Under the pieces are notes generated by a model that made no database searches, was not told the origin of the DNA, and saw only the letters and a list, made by a program, of their open reading frames with translations. The position numbers and the translations under genes were made by a program. From Bacteroidota bacterium (GTDB taxonomy: Bacteria > Bacteroidota > Bacteroidia > Bacteroidales > VadinHA17), in the NCBI GenBank assembly GCA_012729475.1, contig JAAYDB010000003.1, forward strand, positions 1 to 64,000: a stretch of 64,000 nucleotides of DNA, given 5' to 3'. Numbering within the stretch: the first letter of the stretch is position 1; each line of letters starts with the position of its first letter. Positions 54,528 through 62,664 of this stretch are shown here, piece after piece.

Positions 54528-54689
54528 TCAGATTTTGATAGGTGGGTTACACGGTTTGACAATGGGCTCAGGAAGAAGTTCATCATGTTCGCCAGATCCT
54601 CCACGAACATTAATCATTTCTTTTGTTGAAAGAGCAAATTCAGTAAACATGTTTCTTGTCTTGTCGAAATTCAGGGTTCTTGTTTTCAT
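54528..54689 (-). CDS. GG-leader secreted peptide precursor (53 aa)
   Basis: This short gene encodes a 53-residue precursor. The leader ends in a double-glycine site, ALSTKEMINVRGG (residues 19-31), close to the Bacteroidota pattern LSxxEMxx(I/V)xGG that C39-type exporters recognise. The mature part is 22 residues, acidic and then basic, rich in proline, with a single Cys near the end (PEPIVKPCNPPIKI). It sits between the anti-sigma-like gene and the divergent TPR-CHAT gene, 4 kb from a C39-peptidase exporter and its HlyD partner. No modifying enzyme such as a radical SAM maturase or lanthipeptide synthetase is adjacent. A chance ORF is unlikely with this leader in this context. Confidence 0.75.
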   Translation of the reverse strand: MKTRTLNFDKTRNMFTEFALSTKEMINVRGGSGEHDELLPEPIVKPCNPPIKI

Positions 54690-54938
54690 AATTTTGGGTT
54701 TAATTATTGTTACTAATTCAGGGAAATTTCTTTTAGTTACAATACTACATGTCGTATACCCTTAATTTGTGACACAAAAAAAGTTAAAAAAATTTAAAAT
54801 CAAAAAAAATATTCAGAAAATCAGTTACTTATATATAAAATAAAGTATTAAAAGGAAGAAAATTTGATTTTAATGTTAAATTTTGAGAAATTTCGATTGT
54901 AAAAACGTATACAGTCATTGTACATACTCTGCAATATT

Positions 54939-57900
54939 ATGCAATTCCGAACACTCTTCTGCTTTTTTCAGGTTTTTATGTGTTTAATGACGTTTTCTGT
55001 TTTTCAGGCTGATGCTTCTGTTTCTTCAAAACAACATTTCAGATTATTACCTGATGAAGAGAACACAGAAAATTATCATACAGAAGCTATCGGGAAAATA
55101 AATAAACGGATAATTAGTCTTGTTTCGCTTAATGACAGAGATGGGTTGCTTAATCTTGCCGATTCATTACGTATGGCGATTGACAATGAGGTTACTGACA
55201 GTGCGACAACAGCAGAGTACTACTATTATATTGGGGTCTGTTATTTATTAACAGGCAGGTATGCTAAGGCAATATCAGGTCTGAAACAATCTTTAACCCT
55301 GAAGAAGGCTCTTGACATAGTTGATGATAATTATCTTAAAGCCATATACAATATTGGTGTTTCCTATAATTTTCTGGGTGATTATATTCAGGTGGGTAAT
55401 TACATGCTTGATTATATCAATCTGGCAACTGATTATAGCAGTTCTGCTGAAAGGGAAATTGCCGAAGCGTATTCAGCACTTATAGGCACAGCAGTGGAAT
55501 GTAAAGACTTTGAGAATTTCACTGACTATACAAATAGGATACAGAGTATTCTGAGCAACAACCGGAATACCATAACAGGAGATGATCTGATACGTCTTTA
55601 TATCAATATAGGTGTTGGTTTTATAAGAATGGGTGATTATTCAAAGAGCAGGGTTTATCTTGAACAGGCAGAATCGTTATTCCGGAATAGCAGAAAGGAA
55701 GCAGATGCAGATTATATCAACCTTATCAATAGTCTTGCAGTTACTTACAGTTATCTTGGTTTGCCGGAAAAAGAAGAAGAATACTATAGAAAAGGCATAG
55801 AGTTTGCTCTAAAGGAAAATTCTTTCCTTGGTTTCAATATGGTCAACAGTTATGCTATTAAGCTAGGTAACTCAGGCAATGCAGACAGAGGAGAAAAATT
55901 GTTGGCTCAAATGGTTGAAAGAGCAGGTCACTGGTATGGTACAGACTCCCGGTACTATATTGAAGTACTTAATAATTACGCAATTTATCTTCTTTCTTAT
56001 AAAAAAGACATTGAAAATGCTATTAGATTTTTCCGTATCTGTAGCGCTTATCTGGATAAAAACAAAGAAGATAGCGGTTTGCGCTTTCCGGTAATGAATG
56101 GTTATGCCAAGGCTTTATACAATGGGGGGCAGCCTGAAAAAGCCCTGGAAAAGATTCAGGAGTTGCTTTTCCAGGGCTCTGATACCCGTGAAGATGAAGG
56201 CTTATGGATCAACCCTTCTCCTGAATCATTGAATGCAGACAGGTCAGTGTTGACAACCCTTATGCTGAAATATGAGATATTACGCAATATGTATTCTTCG
56301 TCAGAGGATACAGACATTCTCATAGCAGCAGCCAACACATCTGAACTTATTGTCTTTGTAGTGGATAATATAAGAATAAATATAAGTGAAGAAGAGAGCA
56401 GGTTAATACTCGGTGACCGTTACAGAGATGCATATCTGAGAGCTATACAGGATTTTGAATTATGTTATAGAACAACGGGAGAACAGGAATATCTTGAGAA
56501 GGCTTTCACCTACAGCGAAAAGAGTAAGGTTGCAGGCTTGCTGGCAGCTACAAGAGAGTTAAATGCCATACAGCTCAATATTCCGGAAACAACAGCACAG
56601 TTTGAAAAACAACTACAGAGAGAAATAGGCTTTTATAATGCCAGGATCGCTGCAGAAAATGAAAAAAGTAATCCGGACATGGCAGCTGTCAATCTGTGGA
56701 AAGAAAAACTTCTGCAGACAATCAGTGTTCGTGATTCACTTGTCTTAACATTCAGAAGAGATTATCCGGGTTATTTCACTATGAAATACCATATCCATAC
56801 CCCGGATATGAATGATATACCTTCGGTTATTGGTCGAAATTACAATTATCTGAGTTATGTTATTTCAGATAAAATGTTATATATATTTGTTGTGAACCGC
56901 AGACATAAAGAACTATTATCTTTTCATACTGATTCTCTTTTTGCGGAAAAAATTGCAGAGTTTCAGAATCTGTTGTCTTCTGCAGAGCTTCATACGGATG
57001 CAAGACTGAAATTTGAAAACTACAATCTACTGGGCCATCATCTTTATAAGACGCTGATAGAACCAGTGGAGAAGTATCTGATTTCAGATAATCTGCTTAT
57101 TTCGCCTGACAATTTCCTTTCTTACCTTCCTTTTGAAACTCTTCTTACTTCCGTTTACACCGGTAATGAAATACTGTACAGGAAACTGAAATATCTCATG
57201 AATAATTATAATATATCTTATTCATATTCAGCAACATTTCTCCAGGAAGTTTTAACCAGGCAGTATAGGAACAGCCATAGTCTTGTGGCATTTGCCCCTG
57301 TTTACAAAAAAGCTCTTCATCTTGATTCCATTATGTCGCTGCGACATAGCACCAGCAGAGTGTTCTATGATCTGCCTTATGCCAGGCAGGAAGCCCAATA
57401 TATATCCGGTCTTTCAGGAGGCAGTGTATATCTTAACGATGAGGCCATGGAGTCTGTATTTAAAGAGAAAGCAGGAGAATATGATATCATTCACCTGGCA
57501 ATGCACACTTATTTGAATGATGTCAATCCTATGAATTCAGCAATGATTTTCATGCAGGATGCTGATCCGTCAGAAGACGGCTTGCTTCATACTTATGAGG
57601 TTTATGGCATTCAGCTAAAAGCACGGATGGTAGTCTTAAGTTCCTGCAATACCGGAACTGGAAAACTGTCGAAAGGAGAGGGGATTTTAAGTCTGGCAAG
57701 AGGCTTTCTGTATTCCGGAAGTCAATCAGTGGTAATGTCAATGTGGGATATTGATGATAAATCCGGTACTGACATAATGAAATCTTTTTATGACAATCTG
57801 AGTAAGGGTATGTCAAAAAGCGCAGCATTAAGGAAAGCAAGGTCACAATATCTGAAAAATGCCAGCCAGCTGAAATCACATCCCTACTTCTGGTCAAGTC

Positions 57901-58019
57901 TTGTTGTGTATGGGGCTAATGATTCTGTTTTTACATCAAAAAGAAATATCCTGGTATCGATCCCGTTACTACTTATCATATCATTAACAGTTTATTTTTT
58001 GTATCGGAGATACTCCTGA
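54939..58019 (+). CDS. Exported, membrane-anchored TPR-CHAT protease
   Basis: The 1026-residue protein has a signal peptide (TLFCFFQVFMCLMTFSVFQA), a long TPR region (about residues 60-420), a helical linker, and a C-terminal CHAT caspase-like domain (about 700-995). A final membrane helix (ILVSIPLLLIISLTVYFLY) follows. The catalytic dyad is visible: H856 in DIIHLAMHTYLND and C903 in VVLSSCNTGTGKLSKGEG, with GFLYSGSQSVVMSMWDIDD behind it. It should be a Cys protease facing the periplasm, with TPRs sensing a partner. I start at ATG 54939; a TTG seven codons upstream is weaker. The 3' end overlaps the sigma factor gene. Confidence 0.82.
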   Translation: MQFRTLFCFFQVFMCLMTFSVFQADASVSSKQHFRLLPDEENTENYHTEAIGKINKRIISLVSLNDRDGLLNLADSLRMAIDNEVTDSATTAEYYYYIGVCYLLTGRYAKAISGLKQSLTLKKALDIVDDNYLKAIYNIGVSYNFLGDYIQVGNYMLDYINLATDYSSSAEREIAEAYSALIGTAVECKDFENFTDYTNRIQSILSNNRNTITGDDLIRLYINIGVGFIRMGDYSKSRVYLEQAESLFRNSRKEADADYINLINSLAVTYSYLGLPEKEEEYYRKGIEFALKENSFLGFNMVNSYAIKLGNSGNADRGEKLLAQMVERAGHWYGTDSRYYIEVLNNYAIYLLSYKKDIENAIRFFRICSAYLDKNKEDSGLRFPVMNGYAKALYNGGQPEKALEKIQELLFQGSDTREDEGLWINPSPESLNADRSVLTTLMLKYEILRNMYSSSEDTDILIAAANTSELIVFVVDNIRINISEEESRLILGDRYRDAYLRAIQDFELCYRTTGEQEYLEKAFTYSEKSKVAGLLAATRELNAIQLNIPETTAQFEKQLQREIGFYNARIAAENEKSNPDMAAVNLWKEKLLQTISVRDSLVLTFRRDYPGYFTMKYHIHTPDMNDIPSVIGRNYNYLSYVISDKMLYIFVVNRRHKELLSFHTDSLFAEKIAEFQNLLSSAELHTDARLKFENYNLLGHHLYKTLIEPVEKYLISDNLLISPDNFLSYLPFETLLTSVYTGNEILYRKLKYLMNNYNISYSYSATFLQEVLTRQYRNSHSLVAFAPVYKKALHLDSIMSLRHSTSRVFYDLPYARQEAQYISGLSGGSVYLNDEAMESVFKEKAGEYDIIHLAMHTYLNDVNPMNSAMIFMQDADPSEDGLLHTYEVYGIQLKARMVVLSSCNTGTGKLSKGEGILSLARGFLYSGSQSVVMSMWDIDDKSGTDIMKSFYDNLSKGMSKSAALRKARSQYLKNASQLKSHPYFWSSLVVYGANDSVFTSKRNILVSIPLLLIISLTVYFLYRRYS

Positions 58020-58561
58020 TATTCAGGGTCTTTTGCTACTATTTTCATGAGAGCTTCTTTTGAAAGGTATTTCTTTCTCCTGGCATAAGTTTCATTCTTC
58101 AGATTCATCCTTTGTGCTATTTCCTCATAAGTGAATCCTTCATAAAAAAGATTTAATACGGTTTGTAAATCGGGTTTAAGCTGTTTAAATGCCCTGCTTA
58201 TTATTCTTTCAAACATCCTTTCATTATCTTCATCAGGATTGTTATTCTCATCCATGAGGTCAGGTTCCAGCTCTATAGTCTTCCTTTTTTTCCTAAGCTG
58301 TGAATTCCATATATTTCTGACTATTCCAAAAAAGTAACCTTTCAGATCAGTGGTAAGATTCAGGGTATCACCCGTGATCTGATTATATAAAACAATCACA
58401 GAGTCCTGGAATACGTCTGAAACATCATCAGGAGAACCGTTGTTTTTAAGGATGTGCTTACTAACCATTTGATAATAATTATCATAAAGCCAGTTCAGCG
58501 TTTTGTCATCCTGGTTTCGTATTCCTTCTATTATCTTGCTATCTGAAACTCTCTTAAACAA
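57992..58561 (-). CDS. ECF-type RNA polymerase sigma factor
   Basis: The 189-residue protein has sigma region 2 (LNWLYDNYYQMVSKHILKNN, DDVSDVFQDSVIVLYNQI) and region 4 with a helix-turn-helix (LFYEGFTYEEIAQRMNLKNE). No zinc-finger anti-sigma is adjacent. The gene is tail-to-tail with the TPR-CHAT gene and overlaps it by 28 bases, and it is divergent from the peptide exporter gene (157 bases between). It is a candidate regulator of the peptide and exporter genes. TATCTTTG at 58588-58595 may be its own -7 element. Confidence 0.85.
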   Translation of the reverse strand: MFKRVSDSKIIEGIRNQDDKTLNWLYDNYYQMVSKHILKNNGSPDDVSDVFQDSVIVLYNQITGDTLNLTTDLKGYFFGIVRNIWNSQLRKKRKTIELEPDLMDENNNPDEDNERMFERIISRAFKQLKPDLQTVLNLFYEGFTYEEIAQRMNLKNETYARRKKYLSKEALMKIVAKDPEYQEYLRYKK

Positions 58562-58587
58562 TCCTGTACGGATATTAAATCAATTAC

Positions 58588-58595
58588 CAAAGATA
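58588..58595 (-). promoter_or_regulatory. Possible -7 element for the ECF sigma gene
   Basis: The minus strand reads TATCTTTG, a full TAnnTTTG match, 27 bases before the ATG at 58561. No TTG is found at the ideal spacing. Confidence 0.35.
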
Positions 58596-58718
58596 GTATT
58601 TCCCTGAATGAAAAATATTTGATCCGATCTTTGACTGCTATTTTAAAGAAAATTGTTCTATTTTCTAAAAAAAATATAAATATCTTTACTGTGAATAAAT
58701 TATATTTCCGGATATTTT

Positions 58719-60905
58719 ATGTCATTCCCTTTTGTAAAACAACCTGATGCTATGGATTGCGGGCCTGCATGCCTCAAAATGATAGCCGGGTTCTATAAGA
58801 AATCTTTTTCCTTCGAAACAATCCGGAAAAAATGTTATATAACAAGAGAAGGAGTCTCTTTTCTGGGACTATCAGAAGCAGCTGATAATCTGGGCTTTCG
58901 TACTCTCGGTGTAAAGATAACTTTTGAAATGCTGGCAGAGAAAATTCCTTTGCCCTGTATTATCCATTGGCGTCAAAAGCATTTTGTTGTGGTCTATAAA
59001 ATAAAAAATGACAAAATCTGGGTTGCCGATCCTGCCTTTGGTCTGATCAAATATAATAAGGAAGAATTTGTAAAAAACTGGACATCAACTTTGTCTGATG
59101 GACAACCAGTAGGTTTAGTTCTTATTGTGGAACCAACTCCTGCTTTGTTCGAAAAAGAAAATGAAGAGGAGAGAACAGATGGATTCAGGTTTTTATTTAA
59201 ATATTTCCGTCTTTATAAAAAATACTTTTTTCAACTGATACTTGGTTTATTAATAGGGAGTGTAATACAATTACTGATACCTTTTCTTACTCAGTCGATT
59301 ATTGATATAGGGCTGAATAACAGCGATCTCAATTTTATTTATCTTATCCTTTTTGCTCAATTAGCCCTGGTTATAGGAAGGATGTCTGTTGAATTTATAA
59401 GAGGGTGGTTGCTTCTCCACATCGGTACGCGTGTAAATGTGTCTGTTATTTCAGGCTTCCTTCATAAACTTATGTCGCTGCCTGTTGCATTTTTTGATAC
59501 AAAGCTGACAGGAGATATCCTTCAAAGAATAGAAGATAATAAACGTATTGAGGAATTTCTTACATCAGCTTCTCTGAGCATACTGTTCTCATTTTTTAAC
59601 CTCTTCATTTTTGGAATAGTCCTTGCAATCTACAATATTAAAATACTGATAATTTTTATAACCGGTTCGCTTTTGTATATTACATGGGTGTCTTTATTTA
59701 TGAAGTCACGGGCGAGGATTGATCATCAGCGATTTAAGCAGATGTCGGAAGCCAATAGCAAACTGATTACCATTATTAACGGAATGCAGGAGATCAAGCT
59801 GACACAGAGTGAAACCAGTAAACGCTGGGATTGGGAAAATCTCCAGGCATCTCTATTCAGTGTGAAAACGAAGGGGTTGGGAATAGTACAGTATCAGACT
59901 GCCGGAGCTACTTTTATTAATGAAGTTACTAATATACTAATCACTATTGTTGCTGCTACCGCTGTTTTAAAAGGCAATATGACTCTCGGTATGATGCTTG
60001 CCGTGCAATTCATTATCGGTCAGCTGAACGTGCCTGTCAGTCAGATCATAGGGTTCTTCAGATTATCACAGGATGCTAAGATGAGTCTTGACAGACTCTC
60101 AGAGATCCACTATATGGACGAAGAAGAGATAAATACGGAAATGAAAGTCAGAAAACTGCCTGAAAAAAAGGATATTTTCATAAACAATGTATCATATCAG
60201 TACGAAGGTCCTCATTCTCCTTTTGCTCTTAAAGATGTAGACCTATATATTGAAGACAGAAAAAATACGGCTATTGTTGGTGTCAGTGGAAGCGGAAAAA
60301 CAACACTCCTGAAATTGCTGCTTGGCTTTTATCAACCCATAAATGGTGAAATTCTTGTTGGGGATACGAAACTTTCAGGGCTGAGTTTAAAAATATGGAG
60401 AGAAAAAACAGGAGCAGTAATGCAGGATGGCTTTCTTTTTCCGGAATCTATTGCACGTAACATAGCTCCGGGAACAGAAGATATCGATCAGGAAAAACTG
60501 ACAAAAGCTGTGGAAGTTGCCAACATAAAGAGCTTTATCGAATCATTGCCTTTGGGATATAATACCAAAATAGGTATTAACGGACATGGATTGAGCGAAG
60601 GCCAGAAACAAAGACTTCTCATTGCCAGAATCATATATAAAGATCCGGATATTATTATTTTTGATGAAGCGACAAATTCACTTGATGCAAATAATGAAAA
60701 GGTAATAGTGGAAAATCTTTCTTCCTGTTTCGAAGGTAAAACAGTGATTATCGTTGCTCACCGATTGAGTACTGTTAAGAACGCCGACAAAATTGTAGTT
60801 CTCGATGGCGGGCGTGTAATTGAAACAGGTAATCACAATTCTCTGATAGAAATGAGAGGCGCCTACTATAATCTTGTAAAAAATCAACTGGAGCTTGGTA
60901 ATTAA
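58719..60905 (+). CDS. Peptidase-containing ABC exporter (C39 peptidase, PCAT)
   Basis: The 728-residue protein has three parts. An N-terminal C39 peptidase (residues 1-130) shows Q8, C14 in DAMDCGPACLKM, H88 in QKHFVVVYK and D104 in WVADPAFG, a complete active site. Six membrane helices follow (about 165-440). The ATPase has Walker A GVSGSGKTTLLKLL, signature HGLSEGQKQR and Walker B IIIFDEATNSLD. Such exporters cut a GG leader and move the mature peptide across the inner membrane. It lies 8 bases before its HlyD-type partner. The nearest fitting substrate is the 53-residue precursor at 54528-54689. Confidence 0.93.
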   Translation: MSFPFVKQPDAMDCGPACLKMIAGFYKKSFSFETIRKKCYITREGVSFLGLSEAADNLGFRTLGVKITFEMLAEKIPLPCIIHWRQKHFVVVYKIKNDKIWVADPAFGLIKYNKEEFVKNWTSTLSDGQPVGLVLIVEPTPALFEKENEEERTDGFRFLFKYFRLYKKYFFQLILGLLIGSVIQLLIPFLTQSIIDIGLNNSDLNFIYLILFAQLALVIGRMSVEFIRGWLLLHIGTRVNVSVISGFLHKLMSLPVAFFDTKLTGDILQRIEDNKRIEEFLTSASLSILFSFFNLFIFGIVLAIYNIKILIIFITGSLLYITWVSLFMKSRARIDHQRFKQMSEANSKLITIINGMQEIKLTQSETSKRWDWENLQASLFSVKTKGLGIVQYQTAGATFINEVTNILITIVAATAVLKGNMTLGMMLAVQFIIGQLNVPVSQIIGFFRLSQDAKMSLDRLSEIHYMDEEEINTEMKVRKLPEKKDIFINNVSYQYEGPHSPFALKDVDLYIEDRKNTAIVGVSGSGKTTLLKLLLGFYQPINGEILVGDTKLSGLSLKIWREKTGAVMQDGFLFPESIARNIAPGTEDIDQEKLTKAVEVANIKSFIESLPLGYNTKIGINGHGLSEGQKQRLLIARIIYKDPDIIIFDEATNSLDANNEKVIVENLSSCFEGKTVIIVAHRLSTVKNADKIVVLDGGRVIETGNHNSLIEMRGAYYNLVKNQLELGN

Positions 60906-60913
60906 AAGCAGCA

Positions 60914-62203
60914 ATGAAAAACAGGGTAAATGAAATAATATATTCCGAACCTGTTCAGGAAATAATATCAAATCCTCCTGCAAAAATAATCAGATGGGGA
61001 ACTGCCCTTATTGCATTTGTTTTTATTCTTCTTATAACTCTTTCCTGGATAATAAAATATCCCGATGTTGTTCCTGCACCTGTCGAGATCACCACAGTTA
61101 ACCCTCCGGTTACTCTTGCAACCAAAATAACAGGACGAATTAATAAGCTTATGGTTGAAGATGGTGAAAAAGTAATGCCCGGACAGTTGCTTGCAGTTAT
61201 GGAAACAGCTGCTTCATTGTCTGATATAGAGACTCTTAAGTCTATAGTTGATACAATTTCCAAACCTTCTATTCTTTTTCCGGAATCCATCCCTCTGTTT
61301 TCACAACTGGGAGAGATACAGAGTTTTTATTCATCTTTTATGAAAGCTCTTGCAGATTATAATTCTTACGTTAATAACGATTATTATGGCAGTAAAATAG
61401 TCTCAATAACAGAAGAAATAACAGCTCTTCAGGAGTATATAGAAAGAATGAAGGCCAAAGAACGAATTATCACAGATAATCTTAAACTGGAATATAATAA
61501 ATATATTAGAGATTCAGGTCTTTATGTTAACAAAGTGTTTTCTGAGAGTGAATTTGAACTATCAAAAAAGTCATATAACAACAGTAAGCTGGAACTCCAA
61601 CAGGTTCGACTCGAGCAATCTCAAAATATTATTTCTCTGGCTGAGAAAAACCAGTTGCTTCAGGATTACCGGATAAAGAGGGAAGAGGAAAGGCAAAATC
61701 TGGCTTCACTCCTGGATGAGACATACCTTAATCTGAAAGCTCAGATTAATATCTGGAGAAATAATTATTTGCTTATAACACCTGTTGAGGGGACAGTTTC
61801 CTTTACAAAGTTCTGGAGTGAAAATCAGTCTGTGGTTAAAGATGAACCTGTAATCAGTATAGTACCTCTCGAGCCAGGTGATTTCGTAGGAAGAATTAAT
61901 CTCAGAATGCAGCGTTCCGGAAAAGTTACACCAGGTCAGACAGTCAATATTAAACTTAGTGGCTATCCTTATCTGGAATATGGTATGGTAAGAGGTGTTG
62001 TGAAATCCAAATCGCTGGTCCCGGCCAGTGATGCCTATATAATTGAAATAGACTTCCCTTCCGGTCTTACAACTCTTTACGGGAAAAAGCTTGATTTTAC
62101 CCAGAATATGCAGGGAACAGCCGAGATCCTCACAGATAACCTCAGACTACTGCAAAAAGTTATAAATCCTTTTAGATATCTGGTGACTAAAAACAGGACC
62201 TGA
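60914..62203 (+). CDS. HlyD-family membrane fusion protein
   Basis: The 429-residue protein has one N-terminal membrane helix (about residues 27-47, TALIAFVFILLITLSWII). A biotinyl/lipoyl-like beta-barrel section (NKLMVEDGEKVMPGQLLAVM) comes next, then a long coiled coil (about 150-275) and the HlyD C-terminal domain (TPVEGTVSFTKFWSENQSV, LSGYPYLEYGMVRGVVKS). It bridges the ABC exporter to the outer membrane. It follows the exporter gene by 8 bases and is clearly co-transcribed. An outer-membrane TolC partner is not encoded nearby. Confidence 0.9.
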   Translation: MKNRVNEIIYSEPVQEIISNPPAKIIRWGTALIAFVFILLITLSWIIKYPDVVPAPVEITTVNPPVTLATKITGRINKLMVEDGEKVMPGQLLAVMETAASLSDIETLKSIVDTISKPSILFPESIPLFSQLGEIQSFYSSFMKALADYNSYVNNDYYGSKIVSITEEITALQEYIERMKAKERIITDNLKLEYNKYIRDSGLYVNKVFSESEFELSKKSYNNSKLELQQVRLEQSQNIISLAEKNQLLQDYRIKREEERQNLASLLDETYLNLKAQINIWRNNYLLITPVEGTVSFTKFWSENQSVVKDEPVISIVPLEPGDFVGRINLRMQRSGKVTPGQTVNIKLSGYPYLEYGMVRGVVKSKSLVPASDAYIIEIDFPSGLTTLYGKKLDFTQNMQGTAEILTDNLRLLQKVINPFRYLVTKNRT

Positions 62204-62207
62204 TAGT

Positions 62208-62387
62208 TTATTTACCTGAATAAGGTTCATAGTTATCGTCGCTGCTATCTGACTTGAATAACGATGATGACTGATCGTGCTTATCACTATCAATTTCCGA
62301 ATGTTTCTTTTTTGAATACTTTTTGTATAATGATAATCCCGATATAATAAAAAGCGTAATTATCAGTATTAATTCAGAGGTGCTCAT
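62208..62387 (-). CDS. Small single-pass membrane protein (59 aa)
   Basis: This gene encodes 59 residues: a hydrophobic segment at residues 6-20 (LILIITLFIISGLSL), a basic patch (YKKYSKKKH) that would stay in the cytoplasm, and an acidic, Ser-rich tail (SDSSDDNYEPYSGK). The stop lies 4 bases from the hlyD stop (convergent). TATCTTTG on the minus strand at 62429-62436, 42 bases before the ATG, is a plausible -7 element. I do not recognise a family. Its position at the end of the export operon hints at a small accessory or immunity-type protein, but that is speculation. Confidence 0.55.
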   Translation of the reverse strand: MSTSELILIITLFIISGLSLYKKYSKKKHSEIDSDKHDQSSSLFKSDSSDDNYEPYSGK

Positions 62388-62428
62388 GTTAATATTTTTT
62401 AATCCTGATCAGTATTTTGTGCAGAAAT

Positions 62429-62436
62429 CAAAGATA
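62429..62436 (-). promoter_or_regulatory. Possible -7 element for the 59-aa membrane protein
   Basis: The minus strand reads TATCTTTG, a full TAnnTTTG match 42 bases before the ATG. A correctly spaced TTG is absent. Confidence 0.3.
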
Positions 62437-62664
62437 TTATTAATATTTCAATTTCTGAAAATACGAAACTCAAATTGATACGACATCATCTCAGTGCCAT
62501 TTACAGCTTCTTTTTGAATACCTTCCGGGGATGTCTTCAGGGCATTTATTTAAAGAAAACTTTGACCATAATTAAATATTCAATATTTTCGTAGCTTGAA
62601 AAATTCAAAGTGTGATTAATGATGTATTATATCATACTAGAGCTGAAATTAGAAAGGATTGATT

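Noticed and set aside
54535..54765. Plus-strand ORF of 76 codons near the CHAT gene
   Set aside because: It is antisense to the GG-leader peptide gene, has no recognisable features apart from a chance hydrophobic stretch, and the opposite strand gives a better reading.
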